A DNA stretch of 64,000 nucleotides from Gentiana macrophylla (taxonomy: Eukaryota; Streptophyta; Magnoliopsida; Gentianales; Gentianaceae): the NCBI GenBank assembly GCA_026214975.1, contig CM047814.1, positions 19,987,541-20,051,540 of the forward strand. Direction: 5' to 3'. The notes below the pieces were generated by a model. That model was not told where the DNA came from and made no database searches. It worked only from the letters and a program-made list of their open reading frames with translations. Positions 12,495 to 24,171 of the stretch are shown in pieces (the first letter of the stretch is position 1; each line of letters begins with the position of its first letter). Made by a program: the position numbers and the translations under genes.

Positions 12495-12650
12495 ACCCCG
12501 CATCCCTTTAACCCTACCCCCAATCCTTAAACCCTAGTCCCTACCTCTTAACCCTTAAACCCATAACCCCGTAAACCCTACCCCTATGCCCATAAACCCT
12601 CTCACTACCCCTTAAACCCATGCGTACCCTCAACCCTTAAACCCCTAAGA
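12495..12650 (+). repeat. Degenerate telomere-like tract (CCCTAAA type)
   Basis: About 15 imperfect repeats of AAACCCTA/CTTAAACCC/TAACCCCTA in one orientation over roughly 155 bases. The plant telomere repeat is CCCTAAA (TTTAGGG on the other strand). Here many units are expanded or substituted (CCTTAAACCC, CCTACCCC), so this is an old interstitial tract and not a functional telomere. Confidence 0.65.
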
Positions 12651-12689
12651 ACAACCTGCGTTGCTATGTCGATCTATGGTTTCTAATTT

Positions 12690-13106
12690 TTTTTAAACTG
12701 AAAAGCCAAATGTTCCTTGGCAAAGTTGAGAAGGAAGGAGGGCTGACGTTTTTAGACCGGTTTCGGTTGGCGCCTTGGCGGAGGTGCGCCAATGGATGAA
12801 AATGGAGGTGCCGTCAATAGAGGGAATAGTTTTTCTCGCAATGAATGAGAAGGAAGAAGATGATGTTTCCATTGTTTTAAAATATGGTGGGAAAAACACT
12901 TGCCTCAGATAGCCGACTCACCTTTATTTTCAAAGCCGGTTTTCAAGGAGCTTTATAGGTGTCATAAGAATGTAAATTTTGCTATTATTGACACCAATAG
13001 CGGATCGACATTGCACTCACTGTGGGCCCTAATGGAATTTATCAAAAATGTACTTGACGATGCTGGAAATCGTCCGAGAATTAAGACGGGTCAATCTCCT
13101 ATGTGA
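12690..13106 (+). pseudogene. Unrecognised coding remnant
   Basis: Plus-strand pieces in shifting frames look protein-like. One has an acidic segment around EGIVFLAMNEKEEDDVSIVL. The best open part (12900-13106) reads SPLFSKPVFKELYRCHKNVN and then NSGSTLHSLWALMEFIKN. I do not recognise the family. The frame shifts at least twice, and a stop precedes the last piece. It lies between the telomere-like tract and an LTR-like block and may be a decayed transposon gene; a chance frame is also possible. Confidence 0.25.
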
Positions 13107-13710
13107 TAAAGACCTTAAACCCTAGAAACCTTAATTCGGAAGAAGTGGAACGTGTTTGTTGTTTGTATAGACTGAGCTCTCCAGTTATTTCTGAGAGTTG
13201 CCTACGTATCCAATAGTTGAATTGAAATCAAGTCTATCGTAGTTCCTTAGGGTTGTTTATATAGGTGGCATCTCGCCCCTATTACTTGTTATGCAAGTAT
13301 TATTTATTATTATTATTTCCCAAGGATATATACGCATTAATCTCTATTATTTAGAGATAATTATGGACATATTGAATAATGCCAAGATTGAAGTCTTTAT
13401 GACTTAAGATTCTTTTCTTATTTATCTTTAATTATTCTCCACGTGGAATAACAGTCGGGCTGTGCGGAGCGTTCCGTGCTCAGCCCCCAAGACCAATATG
13501 GCCGAACTGGGCTATTCCTCTTCACCAGACCTTAGCCGACCTGAGGTGGCTGGAAGAGGAATTCGTGCCGATTACTGATCTGGGAATGACGACCAGCCGT
13601 TAGTTCAGTTTCTGGGGCCCTTGGCCCTTAATGCCCTAAAGTTAAGGCCTAATTATTTATTATGTGCTCTCAAGGGTGACGCATGGCGGAACTCGGATCA
13701 GACATCATCA
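13102..13710 (-). repeat. LTR-like block, about 0.6 kb
   Basis: On the minus strand the block begins TGATGATGTCTGATCC and ends ...TTATCACA, so the ends are TG...CA. It has a TATA-type motif CTATATAAAC near 13254-13263 with about 150 bases of leader after it. No partner LTR or matching flanking 5-mer was found. It may be a truncated element or solo LTR. Confidence 0.3.
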
Positions 13711-14160
13711 GTACTATTATTATAGCCCGGATCCTTTGCGGACATCATAACATTGCTGTGATAAGAGGGGAAACTATTCATCAACAGAAGTTTTAAAAAA
13801 AATGAAACATATATATATACACGTACATCAACAAATTACCAGGACGTACAGCAGACGTTCCCAATTGCATATAATGCATGGCTGTATCCACATGAAATGA
13901 CAATGAAAAAAAGAAAGGGAAATTAAAAACAATTTGTGAAAGATTCTTGTAACTTGTAAGCATCCAATAATTTTAATTTGATTCCATTGTGTTGTCAATT
14001 CCTTGACAAATAAACAACAACTATTGCAAAAGGACAAATGCTTGAAAGCATTGCAGAAAATACCCATCAGGCCATCACCCTTTGTGCTTCTCGTGCGAGA
14101 CCTCGCCTAACCTTGGATTCATTTAATAATAATAACAATAATAATTTTAATTATAATAAT
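13711..14160. other. Intergenic DNA left of the Gypsy insertion
   Basis: Contains AT-rich sequence and an AATAAT-rich stretch at 14123-14160 just before the Gypsy target site. No gene recognised. Confidence 0.4.
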
Positions 14161-14165
14161 GTTGC

Positions 14166-14693
14166 TGATGATACGGGGATTCACACCTTCACGTGGAATC
14201 ATCTGATTAGTCCATCGGCATTTGAAAGAGTCTCGAGCCGGCTATCCGATCGGGTCGATCACGAGACGTCTGGAGTGAAGACCACGGCTCAAGTAAGATC
14301 CACCATGGTCCGGACTCGACGATCACATCGATCTTATTCGAGTCGATATCATACACCTTAGTCGACCTCCCGGGCCCACATTCCACGCGTAACTTGGGCG
14401 AGGAGGCAAGGCCCATTAAAGTGCATTTAATGTCAATAGACCTCACCGCCTTAGTTATAGAGGCGGGAAAAGGGCATGTGCCTATAAATACATCATTCCA
14501 GGAACTACGTAAGGCTGATTCTCTGACTTTCACATGAGATACGTAGGCAATCCAAGATACATTCTTGGACTCACCCGTATTATACCAAAAACACCATCTT
14601 TTGTTCATATTTAGCCATCTCGATCTCTTACAATTCATCCTCAGATTACACGTGGACTCATTTCACTTGGTGGTGCATTATTTAGCATCGTCA
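14166..14693 (+). repeat. 5' LTR of the Gypsy element
   Basis: Homologous to 23634-24166. Differences are mostly one- to four-base indels and short block changes at CG-containing sites. It ends CGTCA, followed by the primer-site candidate at 14695. Confidence 0.95.
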
Positions 14694-14694
14694 T

Positions 14695-14713
14695 TTGGCG
14701 CTAGAAGGAGGGC
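14695..14713 (+). promoter_or_regulatory. Primer binding site candidate of the Gypsy element
   Basis: TTGGCGCTAGAAGGAGGGC lies directly after the 5' LTR. TGGCGC-type sites are usual in Ty3/Gypsy elements. I cannot assign the tRNA without a comparison. Confidence 0.6.
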
Positions 14714-14744
14714 CTTCTACCGGTGAGTTGGTAAAGAGATTGCA

Positions 14745-16500
14745 ATGGTGCCGCCAAAGAAGGAAGAAACCGATTTAACAAAGAAGAACATGCAGATCGA
14801 AGAGCACACGGATGTAGATCCAGCAGGGTTCCTCACAGTTCAAAAGTCCCCACTGGATCTGTAGACCTGCATTCTGCGAGATCCTCAGGCCTCGCCTTTC
14901 CCCACAGCTGGGGGACGTGGCGGACCACTTAGCATCTTTGGATGAAGACGCTTTGAAGAGGTGGTAGCCTCGGCATTCATAGGTAAGGAATCTGCAATCC
15001 CCCTGTTGAACACCAGTTAGACCCTCCAGGTCGAAAGGAGATTGATAATGCTATGGGTAAAAGGCCTGTTGGGGTTGAAGAGGAGTGTGGGGAAGGCGTG
15101 ATTGAAATCGGGCGTGACTAACGCCCGCAAGCGCCCCGAGCAAGAAAAGCTTGATTGTCGGTCGAAGATAGCATCCAAACGAGTTCAACCGCATTGTGGG
15201 AAAGATCAACCCACCGAATGGCTTGAGTCACCATTTAGTCCCGAGATCGAAATATATACGATGCTCGAATCTTTAAGCCGCCGAAGATGGAGCCCTATGA
15301 CGGTACTACGGACCCAGTGAGGACCATCTATATCGATACATATCTTTGATGAGGTTGAGAACGCTAATGACGCCATGAAGTGTCGAGCTTTTGATACGTT
15401 GCTCACCGGTCGAGCTCGGGAGTGGTTTCATAAGCTACGCCCGGATCGATCTCTAGCTTTCTACTGATTGGGACAAAAATTCCGAGACGCTTTCATTGGG
15501 AACAAGAAGTTCCATCTTAGTGCCACCCACCTTATGAACATCAAGCAGGAAAAGGAGAATCTACTATCGACTTCACGAGGCGTTTCAACCTTGAAGCCAT
15601 GAAAGTGCATAATGCCGGTGATGCTGGCGCAAGTCAATGCCTTTGTGGGAGGTGCGGAATATGAAGTTGTATGATAAGCTATCCAAGAAAATGCCGAATG
15701 ATATGGATGAATGTGTGAACATAGTCCATAGGTTACGCTAAGGTGAAGAGGCGAGCGCCTCGCACACCATTTCACTTGGCCTCGGCTCGAGAACGACTCG
15801 AAGCGAGAACAAGCGGTCACCTGGGGTCGGAATGAAGAAAGCAAGTCCAACGTCTTTGATCGATCGACGACTCCGATATCGGATCGGTTGGGAAAGAAAG
15901 GAAATTTAAAAGACCGAGACTTTATCCCCTCAATCGATCTCGGGAGGTATTGGCAATCATGATCAAGAAGAACATCGCTAGACACCTAAGCCGATGTCTA
16001 AAGATCCGGAGAAAAGGAAAAATACTCACAAGTATTGTGACTATCATAGAGATGTGGGGCACGACACGGAGGAATGCTTTGATTTGAAGAGGGATATCGA
16101 CGCCTGTATCCAAGAGGGTCGATTGGATGAAGTCGTTGACAGGTCAGAAAAAGACGAGCCGAAGGGCCGCCGGGAGTACAAGAGAAAGAGCTACAATGGA
16201 AAGAAAGATCGGTCTCCACGCCGAGATAATCGGAATCGGCGGGAAAGGTCACCTGACCCTACACACAGAGACAATCGCCGTGATGACCGTCAAGAAATTG
16301 AGCGTAGATCCTCATCGAGATAATCATGCGGATATGACGTTAACACCATCGTCGTAGCAGAGCATGAGTCGGATCGACCTCGATCAAGTCGGCACTCGCC
16401 TGGACGGGACGAGAGAGTCAAAAAGATCGGTTGACAACGGAAGTAGGTTACGGACCCAAGGACGATGTTCCGAGTTCCCACGATCATAGCGAGGATTGGT
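14745..16500 (+). pseudogene. gag: Gypsy gag, frameshifted
   Basis: A start at 14745 gives MVPPKKEETDLTKKN and breaks after about 40 residues. The capsid core reappears at 15270-15440 with PPKMEPYDGTTDP and NDAMKCRAFDTLLTGRARE, followed by WFHKLRPDRS, typical of the Ty3 retrotransposon gag domain. At 15994-16323 an open stretch holds the nucleocapsid-like knuckle CDYHRDVGHDTEECFDLKRD, then an Arg/Asp/Ser-rich basic tail. In the family this protein forms the virus-like particle and binds element RNA. At least four frame changes separate the pieces. Confidence 0.85.
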
Positions 16501-16529
16501 GATCGAGGCGATAATAAAGCGGCGGTCGA

Positions 16530-16800
16530 GTAAAAAGGGTTTGTGTCGGCGGTAAGCGCCGTTAATATCCTTTATTATTCAGCGTTTAGGGCCATGAGGT
16601 TGAAAGATGAAGATATCATTCCGTTATCTACCCCTCTTTTGGATTCTACGGGCGAGGCCATCCACCATGTCGGGTCGATCAATTTGTTAACGACGGTCGG
16701 AGATGAGAAAAGGGCGACGATGGAAATGACCTATGTCGTAGTTAAGGCCCCATCAAAGCTACAACGCGATATTGGGTCGACCGGCTTTATATGATCTCGA
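16530..16800 (+). pseudogene. Gypsy protease region
   Basis: The segment VNILYYSAFRAMRLKDED, then STPLLDSTGEAIHHVGSINL and a MTYVVVKAPS stretch, matches the retropepsin-like domain between gag and RT in Tat elements. The catalytic D-T/S-G triplet that should precede SAVNILYY is not readable; the bases just upstream (GTGTCGGCGGTAAGCGCC) are disrupted. In the family this aspartic protease matures the polyprotein. Confidence 0.7.
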
Positions 16801-17004
16801 GCAATTATCTCGACTTTTCACAACAAAGATGAAGTTTCCCACTGCACGGTACCCATGAAGTCAAGGAGACGTTGAGGTAGCCCGGAATTGTAGCTTGGTT
16901 ACGATCAAAGGAAAAGGAGTTGGGCAAGTGCTAGTTGAGGAGTTGATACCGAGGAAGAGGAAGATCAAGCCGGGTTTCGCCGACCCGACCGAGGAAGTTC
17001 GAGT

Positions 17005-18660
17005 TTGGAAGGAGGAAGGAGGTCAAGGGTCCAGATCGGGAAGTGGTTGCCACACCCCGACATGAGAGCCTTGGTCGACCTCCTGGTTGAGTTTCGAGAC
17101 GTTTTTGCATGGAAGGCAGATGACATGCCTGGCCTATCGGCGGATATAGCTATGCACCAACTTAACGTCGATTCCAAAAAGAAGCCAATACGGCAAAAGA
17201 AGAGAAATCTTGCACTGATAGAAAGAGAGCGGTGAAGAAGGAAGTCGACAAGTTGCTCGGGCCGCGGGATCGTGAAAGAGGTATTTTATCCGGATTGGTT
17301 AGCCAACCGTTGTTAGTTAGTTAAGCGGATCGAGAGTGGCGAATGTGTGTCGACTTTATAGATCTTAACAAGGCATGTCCCAAGGATTCTTACCCGCTAC
17401 CAAAGATCGACCAGTTAGTCGACTCGACACTGGGCTTCGAGGTGTTCGGGTTCCTCGATGCTTACAGAGGTTATTATCAGATCTTTATGGACCCACAAGA
17501 CTCAGAAAAAACCGCTTTTATCACAGAATTTGGCACGTTTTGCTTTGTTACGATGCCGTTTGGGCTTAAAAATGCAGGGGCTACTTATCAACGGGCCGTC
17601 AACAAAATTTTCAAGAGGCAGATAGGTCGGAATATGGAGGTTTATGTGGATGATTTATTGATCAAGAGCAAGTCCTTGGGGACGATTTCTTGTCGATGTG
17701 AGAGAAGTTTTCAAGTATCATGCGGCGGCAAAAATGAAGCTCAACCCAAAGAAATGCACATTCGGAGTTCGATCGGGAAATTTCTAGGATACATGATATC
17801 GAGAGATGGGATCGAGCTAACCCGAGATAAAATCGAGGCCTCAAAGCATGCCCACACCTCGGAATGTCAAAGAGGTGCAGAGGTTGACAGTCGGATGGCG
17901 GCTCTCAACCGTTTTTCATCGGTATCGGGTGAGAGCTCTACCTTTCTTCAAGATTCGAAAAAGCTAGTTCGTTCCGGTGGGGACGGGAGTGTCGAAGGCG
18001 TTTGACGATTTGAAAGAATATTTATCGATTTGCCAACCTTTGTCCTCACCTCGAGATGGAAAGCTCCTAGTTTATCTAGCGATCTGCGAGGAAGCGGTTA
18101 CTGTCTTAGTTCGAGAAGGAGACCAGGACAAATCCCGATTTATTTTGTCGCCAAAGCCTACGAGGTGTGCAGAGATGAGATATACCCCTGCGGAGAAGTT
18201 ATTACCGAGTTTAGTTCATGCGTCGAGGAAGTTGAAGCCATACTTCCAAGCACATCCTATTGCCGTGGTTCTTGACCAACCGTTAAAACAAATTTTGGCA
18301 AAGCCCGAGACATCGGGTCGATTAACCAAGTGGGTTGTCGAGCTAGCGGAATACGACATAGAGTTTCTACCCCGACGACCATCAAGGGTCAAGTTTCAGC
18401 CGACTTCTTAGCGAAGGGTTGTCGATTCGATTAGAGCAAGGAAACTTGATCATCGGAGAGAGGGCGAGTGGACACTTCACGTCGATGGTGCCTCGAGTAA
18501 AGAGAGTGAGTGGTTTATCGCTAGTTAGTCCGAAAGGAGAAGAGTTTCCGTATGCACTTCGGTTCGAGTTCAAGGCTACGAACAACGAAGCGAATATGAG
18601 GCCTTAATCACAGGTTTAAAGCTAGCATCGAAGTTGGGAGTCGAGAATCTTACGGTATCT
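17005..18660 (+). pseudogene. pol: Gypsy reverse transcriptase and RNase H, frameshifted
   Basis: RT begins with FRDVFAWKADDMPG and LNVDSKKKPIRQKKR (17005-17235), breaks over 17236-17340, and resumes with CVDFIDLNKACPKDSYPLPK. Then come FGTFCFVTMPFGLKNAGATY and the catalytic YVDDLLIKSK (17642-17671). The thumb and connection are broken. RNase H-like sequence follows from 17977 (LVYLAICEEAVTVLVRE, AEMRYTPAEKLLPSLVHASR). A second Tat-type RNase H stretch at about 18470-18650 includes EFKATNNEANM and a later ADALSKLAS. These domains copy element RNA into DNA. The YVDD core is intact but the full frame is not. Confidence 0.9.
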
Positions 18661-18789
18661 GACGACTCAACTCGTGGTAAATCACGTCTTGGGAGAGTAT
18701 GAAGCTAAAGAAGAATCAATGAAAAGCTATCGAAGGTTGTTCGGGGTTAATGTCGAAATTCAAGACGATCCTAATCGAACAGTGCCTCG

Positions 18790-20141
18790 GGTGAGAACAA
18801 GCGAGCCGATGCGTTGTCTAAGCTCGCGTCGAATTTCAAATCAAAGAGGAAAGTTTTAGTTGAGATGCTAGCGGAGCGGAGCTATAACGAGGTCGACGCA
18901 TGACCCGTAGTTCAAGGATCGACTGGATGGACCCTATAGCACTATTCTTGAAAGATGGAATACTCCCCACCGATAAATCTCAGGCCGGAAAATCCGACTT
19001 CAAGCCTCCAAGTACGCTCTTTTCGATTATGTGCTTTATCGAAAATCATTTGTAACCCTTGGATGCGATGTGCATCGGAAAAGAGGGCTTATACGCTCGA
19101 AGAGATACACGAAAGGGTCTGTGGTAATCATTGCGGAGCTCGAATGTTGGCAAGGAAGTGCAAAGCTGGCAGGATATTTCGCCGTCAATGCAAAAAGATG
19201 CGAGTCGATTGGTAATGAGTTGCGCGAGCTCGCCAGTACACGACGTGATAACTCATCGCAAGCACGAGAAATGAACGCCATCGAGTCAGTATGGCCGTTC
19301 GATGAATGGGAGTCGATATAGTCGGACCTCTACCTCGAGCCCCGGGAATTTCAAATACGTCGTCGTTGCGGTTGATTATTTTACTAAATGGGTGAAGCCA
19401 AGCTCTTCATCGACATCGTGGCTCAAACCATCAAAAATTTCTATGGGAGAATATTTTGTGCAGATTTGGAATTCCCAAGTATCTCGATCTCGGACAACGG
19501 GACTCAATTTCGATGATAGAGTACAAAAGTGGTTGAAAGAATTCGAGAATCGAGCACGAACGACATCGTGGCCCGACCTCAATCCAATGGGACGGTCGAG
19601 CAAACCAACAGCAAATTAAGTTTGGATTAAAAAGCGATTGGAAGATGAAGGTCGAGAGATTGGGCGGCTCGATTACCAAAGTATATGTGGGCATATCGAA
19701 GCAAAGACCCAATTCAACTACCCAAGAGACTCCTTTTGCAATGGCCTATGGATGAAGCGATGATACTGCGGAAGTCGGGCTAGCCTCACCTCGGTTTTGG
19801 CTTACAATGTCGAAACTAATCTTTGCCGACCTAAGGAAGAAAAAGACAACGTCGAAGAGAAGAGAGAGATGGCAGCATATCGGATGGCCAGTTATAAAAG
19901 AAAGATTTCTCAATATTACAACGAGAGGGTGAAATACAAATACTTTCAAGTAGGAGATCTCGTATTGAGGAAAAATGAAGCCAGCAAGCAGGACCCAATA
20001 GGCAAGCTCGAGCCGAATTGGGAAGGTCCATACAAAATCTTGAAAGTGCATCCTAAAGGGTCATATCAATTGGGGAGGTCGGATGGAAGCACAGTGCCTC
20101 GAACTTGGCATGCCACCAACCTCAGAAAATATTATGTTTAA
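18790..20141 (+). pseudogene. Gypsy integrase, frameshifted
   Basis: The N-terminal zinc-binding part is only suggested around 19030-19220. The core starts near 19300 with MGVDIVGPLPRAPGNFKYVV in mixed frames, then VVVAVDYFTKW. Later frames give ISDNGTQF-like and QSNGTVEQTN-like sequence, consistent with the DDE core. The C-terminal part is open at 19797-20141, with YYNERVKYKYFQVGDLVLRK, then GKLEPNWEGPYKILKV and a terminal TWHATNLRKYYV, the usual end of Tat pol proteins. The enzyme inserts cDNA into the chromosome. Confidence 0.85.
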
Positions 20142-20284
20142 ATTATTTCTTATTCTCATAACTCTTGCAATTTCTATTCTAATCAATTGTAATAGGTCGA
20201 TATGGCGATATATTTCGATTCCTTTTATTAAGCATGCTTCTTTTCTTTTAATTACGCAATAATCAACCGCGACATCAATTCTAC

Positions 20285-20540
20285 GACAATGCTTATATCA
20301 CCTCGACACGATGGAGCCGGAGGAAATAGTGAATAAAGCCAAGTCACTGACAATGCTTATATCACTTCCGGGCTACGATCCATCGACACGATGGAGTTAA
20401 AACAAAAATAGTGAATGAAGCCAAGTCACTGACAATGCTTATATCACTTCCGGGCTACGATCCATCGACACGATGGAGTTAAAACAAAAATAGTGAATGA
20501 AGCCAAGTCACTGACAATGCTTATATCACTTCCGACATGC
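20285..20540 (+). repeat. 82-bp tandem repeats in the Gypsy 3' region
   Basis: Units begin GACAATGCTTATATCAC at 20285 (shortened, 64 bp), 20349, 20431 and 20513 (partial). The two full units are essentially identical, so the expansion is recent or maintained by conversion. It lies just after the pol stop and before the antisense ORF. Confidence 0.9.
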
Positions 20541-21173
20541 CAGTAAGCCACGATGCTAAGCAGTCGGCAGATCCCTAACTCGGCTCGATCATAAGCACCA
20601 CGATGTGCTCGATCAAAAGCACCATGATGAGCAACAGTCGAGTACGGACTTCTCAATTCGGCGTCTTTATAAGCCTGACAAGGCAGGATAGACGAATCGA
20701 GCTCCGACCAAAAGCCAAGTCAAGCCGATAAGGCAGCACAATGCTAGGTCGACTCATACTCAAGTGTACTACGAGTCATGAACTCCTACCACACTTCGAG
20801 GGGTTAGCAGGGGAATTAAGTCCGAAGGACTACACCCCATAAGACAACATTTTCAAGGGAATTAAGTTCAAAAGGACTACACCCTGAATAAACGATCAAT
20901 AAGAAACAAAAGACATTCAGTGAAAAGCATAAGATTCAAATCTGAAGATCAATGCAAAATTAAAATGTCAAAGTTTACAAGATCGAATGGACAAAATGAA
21001 AGTTCAAACAAGTAAAATCATAAAAGTTATTACAACCAAATCGAATCGAGTTATTTAAAGTAACAAAAAGAGGAAATAGCATCAGGCATCAGGCTGGTTC
21101 GAGGTCGAAGCGTTAGGATCGACTTGATCCCCAGACTCGACATTTTCTGTGCCATCGTCGCTCAAAACGGAAG

Positions 21174-23217
21174 TCACGTACTTCTTATACAAAGAGACGC
21201 TTGGACTTGAACTCGGCAAAAGTATCGCCCATAACGAGGAATGGCCTCAAGATCATATAGATAAGGCTTCGCAATGGCAGACACGTTGAAGTTTGGATCG
21301 ACCTCTTTGACTTGGTCGATAGCCATTGTAAATCCACCTTTCATGCCCTGAGTCATGAGCAACGTCAGGTCGTCTTCAAGTTCCTTTGAGTTCAAAAAGT
21401 CCTGCTTAGCGGTTTCACTCAGTCGTTAACTCTTCGAGAAGAGGATGGGACGGTAGAACGAGCCTTGATTGCCTCCACCATTTCGGCTTTAGTCCCTTCA
21501 AGCTCCAACTTCACCTCCGCTAATTCCGATCTCAACATCGCCATCCCTGCATCCCTGTCAGATACATCTTTCAGAGCTTGGGATAGGTCGTCTCTAGCCT
21601 TTCTTAGATCCGACTCCAGTTTCACACGGCGTTCGTCCAATTTGTTTATCTTGGCCTTCTGCTTCTCGATGTCCGTGGTCAGCTTAACGATGGTTTCCTT
21701 GTGTTCCTCCAGAGCAGCTGACGGGGACACAATCCTGTTGAGTGCAGCTTTAGCTGCGAGTCGGGTCTGCAAGAGAACACACTGATGATGTCAAAAACAG
21801 ACCCAGATCACAAATTTATAAGGAAAATAAAAAGAAGATTTACCGCTCGACTACTCTTCATAATAAAGTCATGCAGCTCCTCTGGAGTCATGCCTTCCAT
21901 CTCCGACATGCTCACTGCAGGAAGCGCATCGGTGGAGACAGGAGGGGCTAGGTTGCGGGACTCCTTCCCGATCCCGTGCCTCACCTCCGTTGTCTTTGAC
22001 GCCTCGGCACGCGAGGCTCTCTCTCGCCTTCCTCGGTCGGCCGAGCCTCGTCAGTGGTCCCTAAGAATGTTGGACGTCGACACGTGTGTAGCAGATCGGG
22101 TCGCCCCTTTGATTCCCGAAGTTGTAGCGCCAGACACAACCGTTTGCGACCCGATGCCAACCCGGCGCTTTGGATTTTCTTGGTCGGTAGTTTTGGGGTC
22201 GCATCTTGCCCAAGGCGCCCATCTTTGAGAAATGATCCATCGCGGACGAGAGAAAATTCGACGTTAGAACAACAATTAAAAATACATAAGTGTTATGGCT
22301 CGGCAGAATGCATGCAAAGGTCTACATAAAAGACGAATGTCCTCGCTCAAGTTCGAGATAGGCGCTGGACGGCCGTCTCGATATCGGCATAGGGATACAG
22401 TGAATGCAGGTTTCGTGTGGCAATGTCAGGATGAACCATCTCGAGGGCCCCACACCCGTTGGGGTGTGTCGAGTCGAGTCGATCATGCGATTTCTGCGCC
22501 TTTTGTACCAAGTGTGAATGTCGATGTCAATTAGCCCGTGCGGATAAAGAAAAAGTTAGGCTTCCGCCGCATGAGACGAGGTCACCTTTCTCACAAATTC
22601 GATGTCAAGGACGCTTCAAATGTGTACCACCCCCGCCCTGCAAGCTCGATAAGGCATAGTATTGGCGGAAAAGTCGAATCGAGAACTCGACCTTGGCGAT
22701 TCGACACGCCAAAGACAAAACCCATTACGCCCGAACCCGTTAGAGCAAGTCGGGTGACACAAATCTTATAGTGTTGAAGAACAATTGATTAGGCACGGGT
22801 CGAAGGAAACCGAAGTCCTCCTTTAATTGCGCCGTAGTAAATGGCGCAGAACAAAGGGGAGGCTCACAGCAAGCTGGAATCGACCGTGTGACACCTTAAT
22901 ATTCTCGAAGAAGAATACGGAATTCCATATCTCAAACAGATGGCTTTGGCTTTATCTTGGCTCAAGTTCGACTTGCATCCGTATGGACCCCGACCCAACA
23001 TTACGGTCTTACGTTTGGTAGCAGTCGAGAAGGGCCAGCGGTCGTGACGACGTTTCCTCCTCACCTCCTCTTCCTTCTCCGCTCCTTCTTCTTCTTCTCC
23101 GACGAATCCTTCACGGAAGCAGTTGGATGCTCGAAACCGTCTCCTCCGTCGATTCTTCCTCTACAATTTCAACAACTTCCTCTCTATTTTTTGTGAATCG
23201 CTAGTGCTACTAGACAT
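21174..23217 (-). pseudogene. Antisense extra ORF of the Tat element, coiled-coil protein
   Basis: Antisense to gag-pol, between pol and the 3' LTR. A start at 23217 gives MSSSTSDSQKIERK. A frame at 22864-23064 contains MLGRGPYGCKSNLSQDKAKA and ICLRYGIPYSSSRILR. The clearest part, 21419-21772, is a charged coiled coil (KETIVKLTTDIEKQKAKINK, then ARDDLSQALKDVSDRDAGMA) of about 117 residues. A C-terminal piece at 21174-21395 has MKGGFTMAIDQVKEVDPNFN. Antisense ORFs in this position are known from Tat-group elements, with unknown function. The frame breaks several times. This is not a host gene, since it lies inside the LTR-bounded element. Confidence 0.7.
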
Positions 23218-23633
23218 GGAATCAACAAGAGATGCAAGAAATAAAAGACGGAAAAGAGAGCTTGAACGAAATAAGGGCTTACTTGTAGTTTTTGACTAAA
23301 TCGAGATAATAGCGAGAGGATGCTTCACGGTTTTGGGCTCCTTATATGCGTGTGAATCTTGCAAGTGATTTGAAAGGATGGGATTTTTGGCGATTATAGA
23401 AGCGTAAACGCGAGAATCAAGGGCCAAAATTTTCACGTGGCCCAATAAGAGACGCCTGTTTCTCACACCCATTAATGCCGACAAAGATGACGTCATCCTC
23501 ACGATAGCCTAAAACAAACTAGGAGAGACAACTATATTCCCGCTCAGTTAAGACCACGTGTCGAAAGAGTTATTTAAATTTTCGAGATCCGATCTCGGCG
23601 TCGAGGTAAGCTTCACTCCGATCTGGGGGCTTA

Positions 23634-24166
23634 TGATGATACGGGATTCACACCTCCACGTGGAATCATCCGATTAGTCCATCCGGCATTTGAAAGAGTG
23701 CGAGCCGGCTATCCGTGATCGGGTCGATCACGAGGACGTACCGGTGAAGACCACAGCTCAAGTAAGATCCACCATGAGTGCGGACTCGAACGCGATCACA
23801 TCGATCTTATTCGAGTCGATATCATACACCTTAGCCTGGCCTCCGGGCCCACATTCCATGAGTAACTTGGGCGAGGAGGCAAGGCCCATTTAAGGGTATT
23901 TATGTCAATAGACCTCACCGCCCTTAGTTCTAGAGGCGGGAAAAGGGCATGTGCCTATAAATACATCATTCCAGGAACTACGTAAGGCTTGATTCCCTGA
24001 CTTTCACACATGAGATATGTAGCAATCCAAGATACATTCTTTGACTCACCAGATACACCAAAAACACCATCTTTTTGTTCATATTTAGCCATCTCGATCT
24101 CTTACAGCTCATCCTTAGATTACACGTTGACTCATTTCACTGGTGGTGCATTATTTAGCATCGTCA
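23634..24166 (+). repeat. 3' LTR of the Gypsy element
   Basis: Begins TGATGATACGGG after the polypurine tract and ends ATCGTCA before the target duplication GTTGC. Confidence 0.95.
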
Positions 24167-24171
24167 GTTGC

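Larger units (their letters stand above)
14166..24166 (+). mobile_element. Ty3/Gypsy Tat-lineage LTR retrotransposon, 10.0 kb
   Basis: LTRs at 14166-14693 (528 bp) and 23634-24166 (533 bp) both begin TGATGATACGGG and end ATCGTCA. The 5-bp target duplication GTTGC is perfect at 14161-14165 and 24167-24171, so both ends are certain. TGGCGCTAGAAGGAGGG follows the 5' LTR one base on as a primer-site candidate. A G-rich polypurine tract (CTGGGGGCT) precedes the 3' LTR. Gene order gag, protease, RT, RNase H, integrase and a long 3' region with an antisense ORF match the Tat group. Every coding domain is interrupted by small indels, so the copy is dead as read. Confidence 0.95.

Noticed and set aside
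12495..12650. A chromosome end
   Set aside because: The telomere-like units are degenerate and are followed by more than 50 kb of ordinary sequence.
16965..19712. Minus-strand frames of 60-101 codons in the Gypsy pol region
   Set aside because: They overlap clear plus-strand RT, RNase H and integrase sequence and match no family.
22054..22771. Plus-strand frames in the Gypsy 3' region
   Set aside because: They mirror the antisense ORF. They are rich in Arg and Pro and lack conserved motifs.
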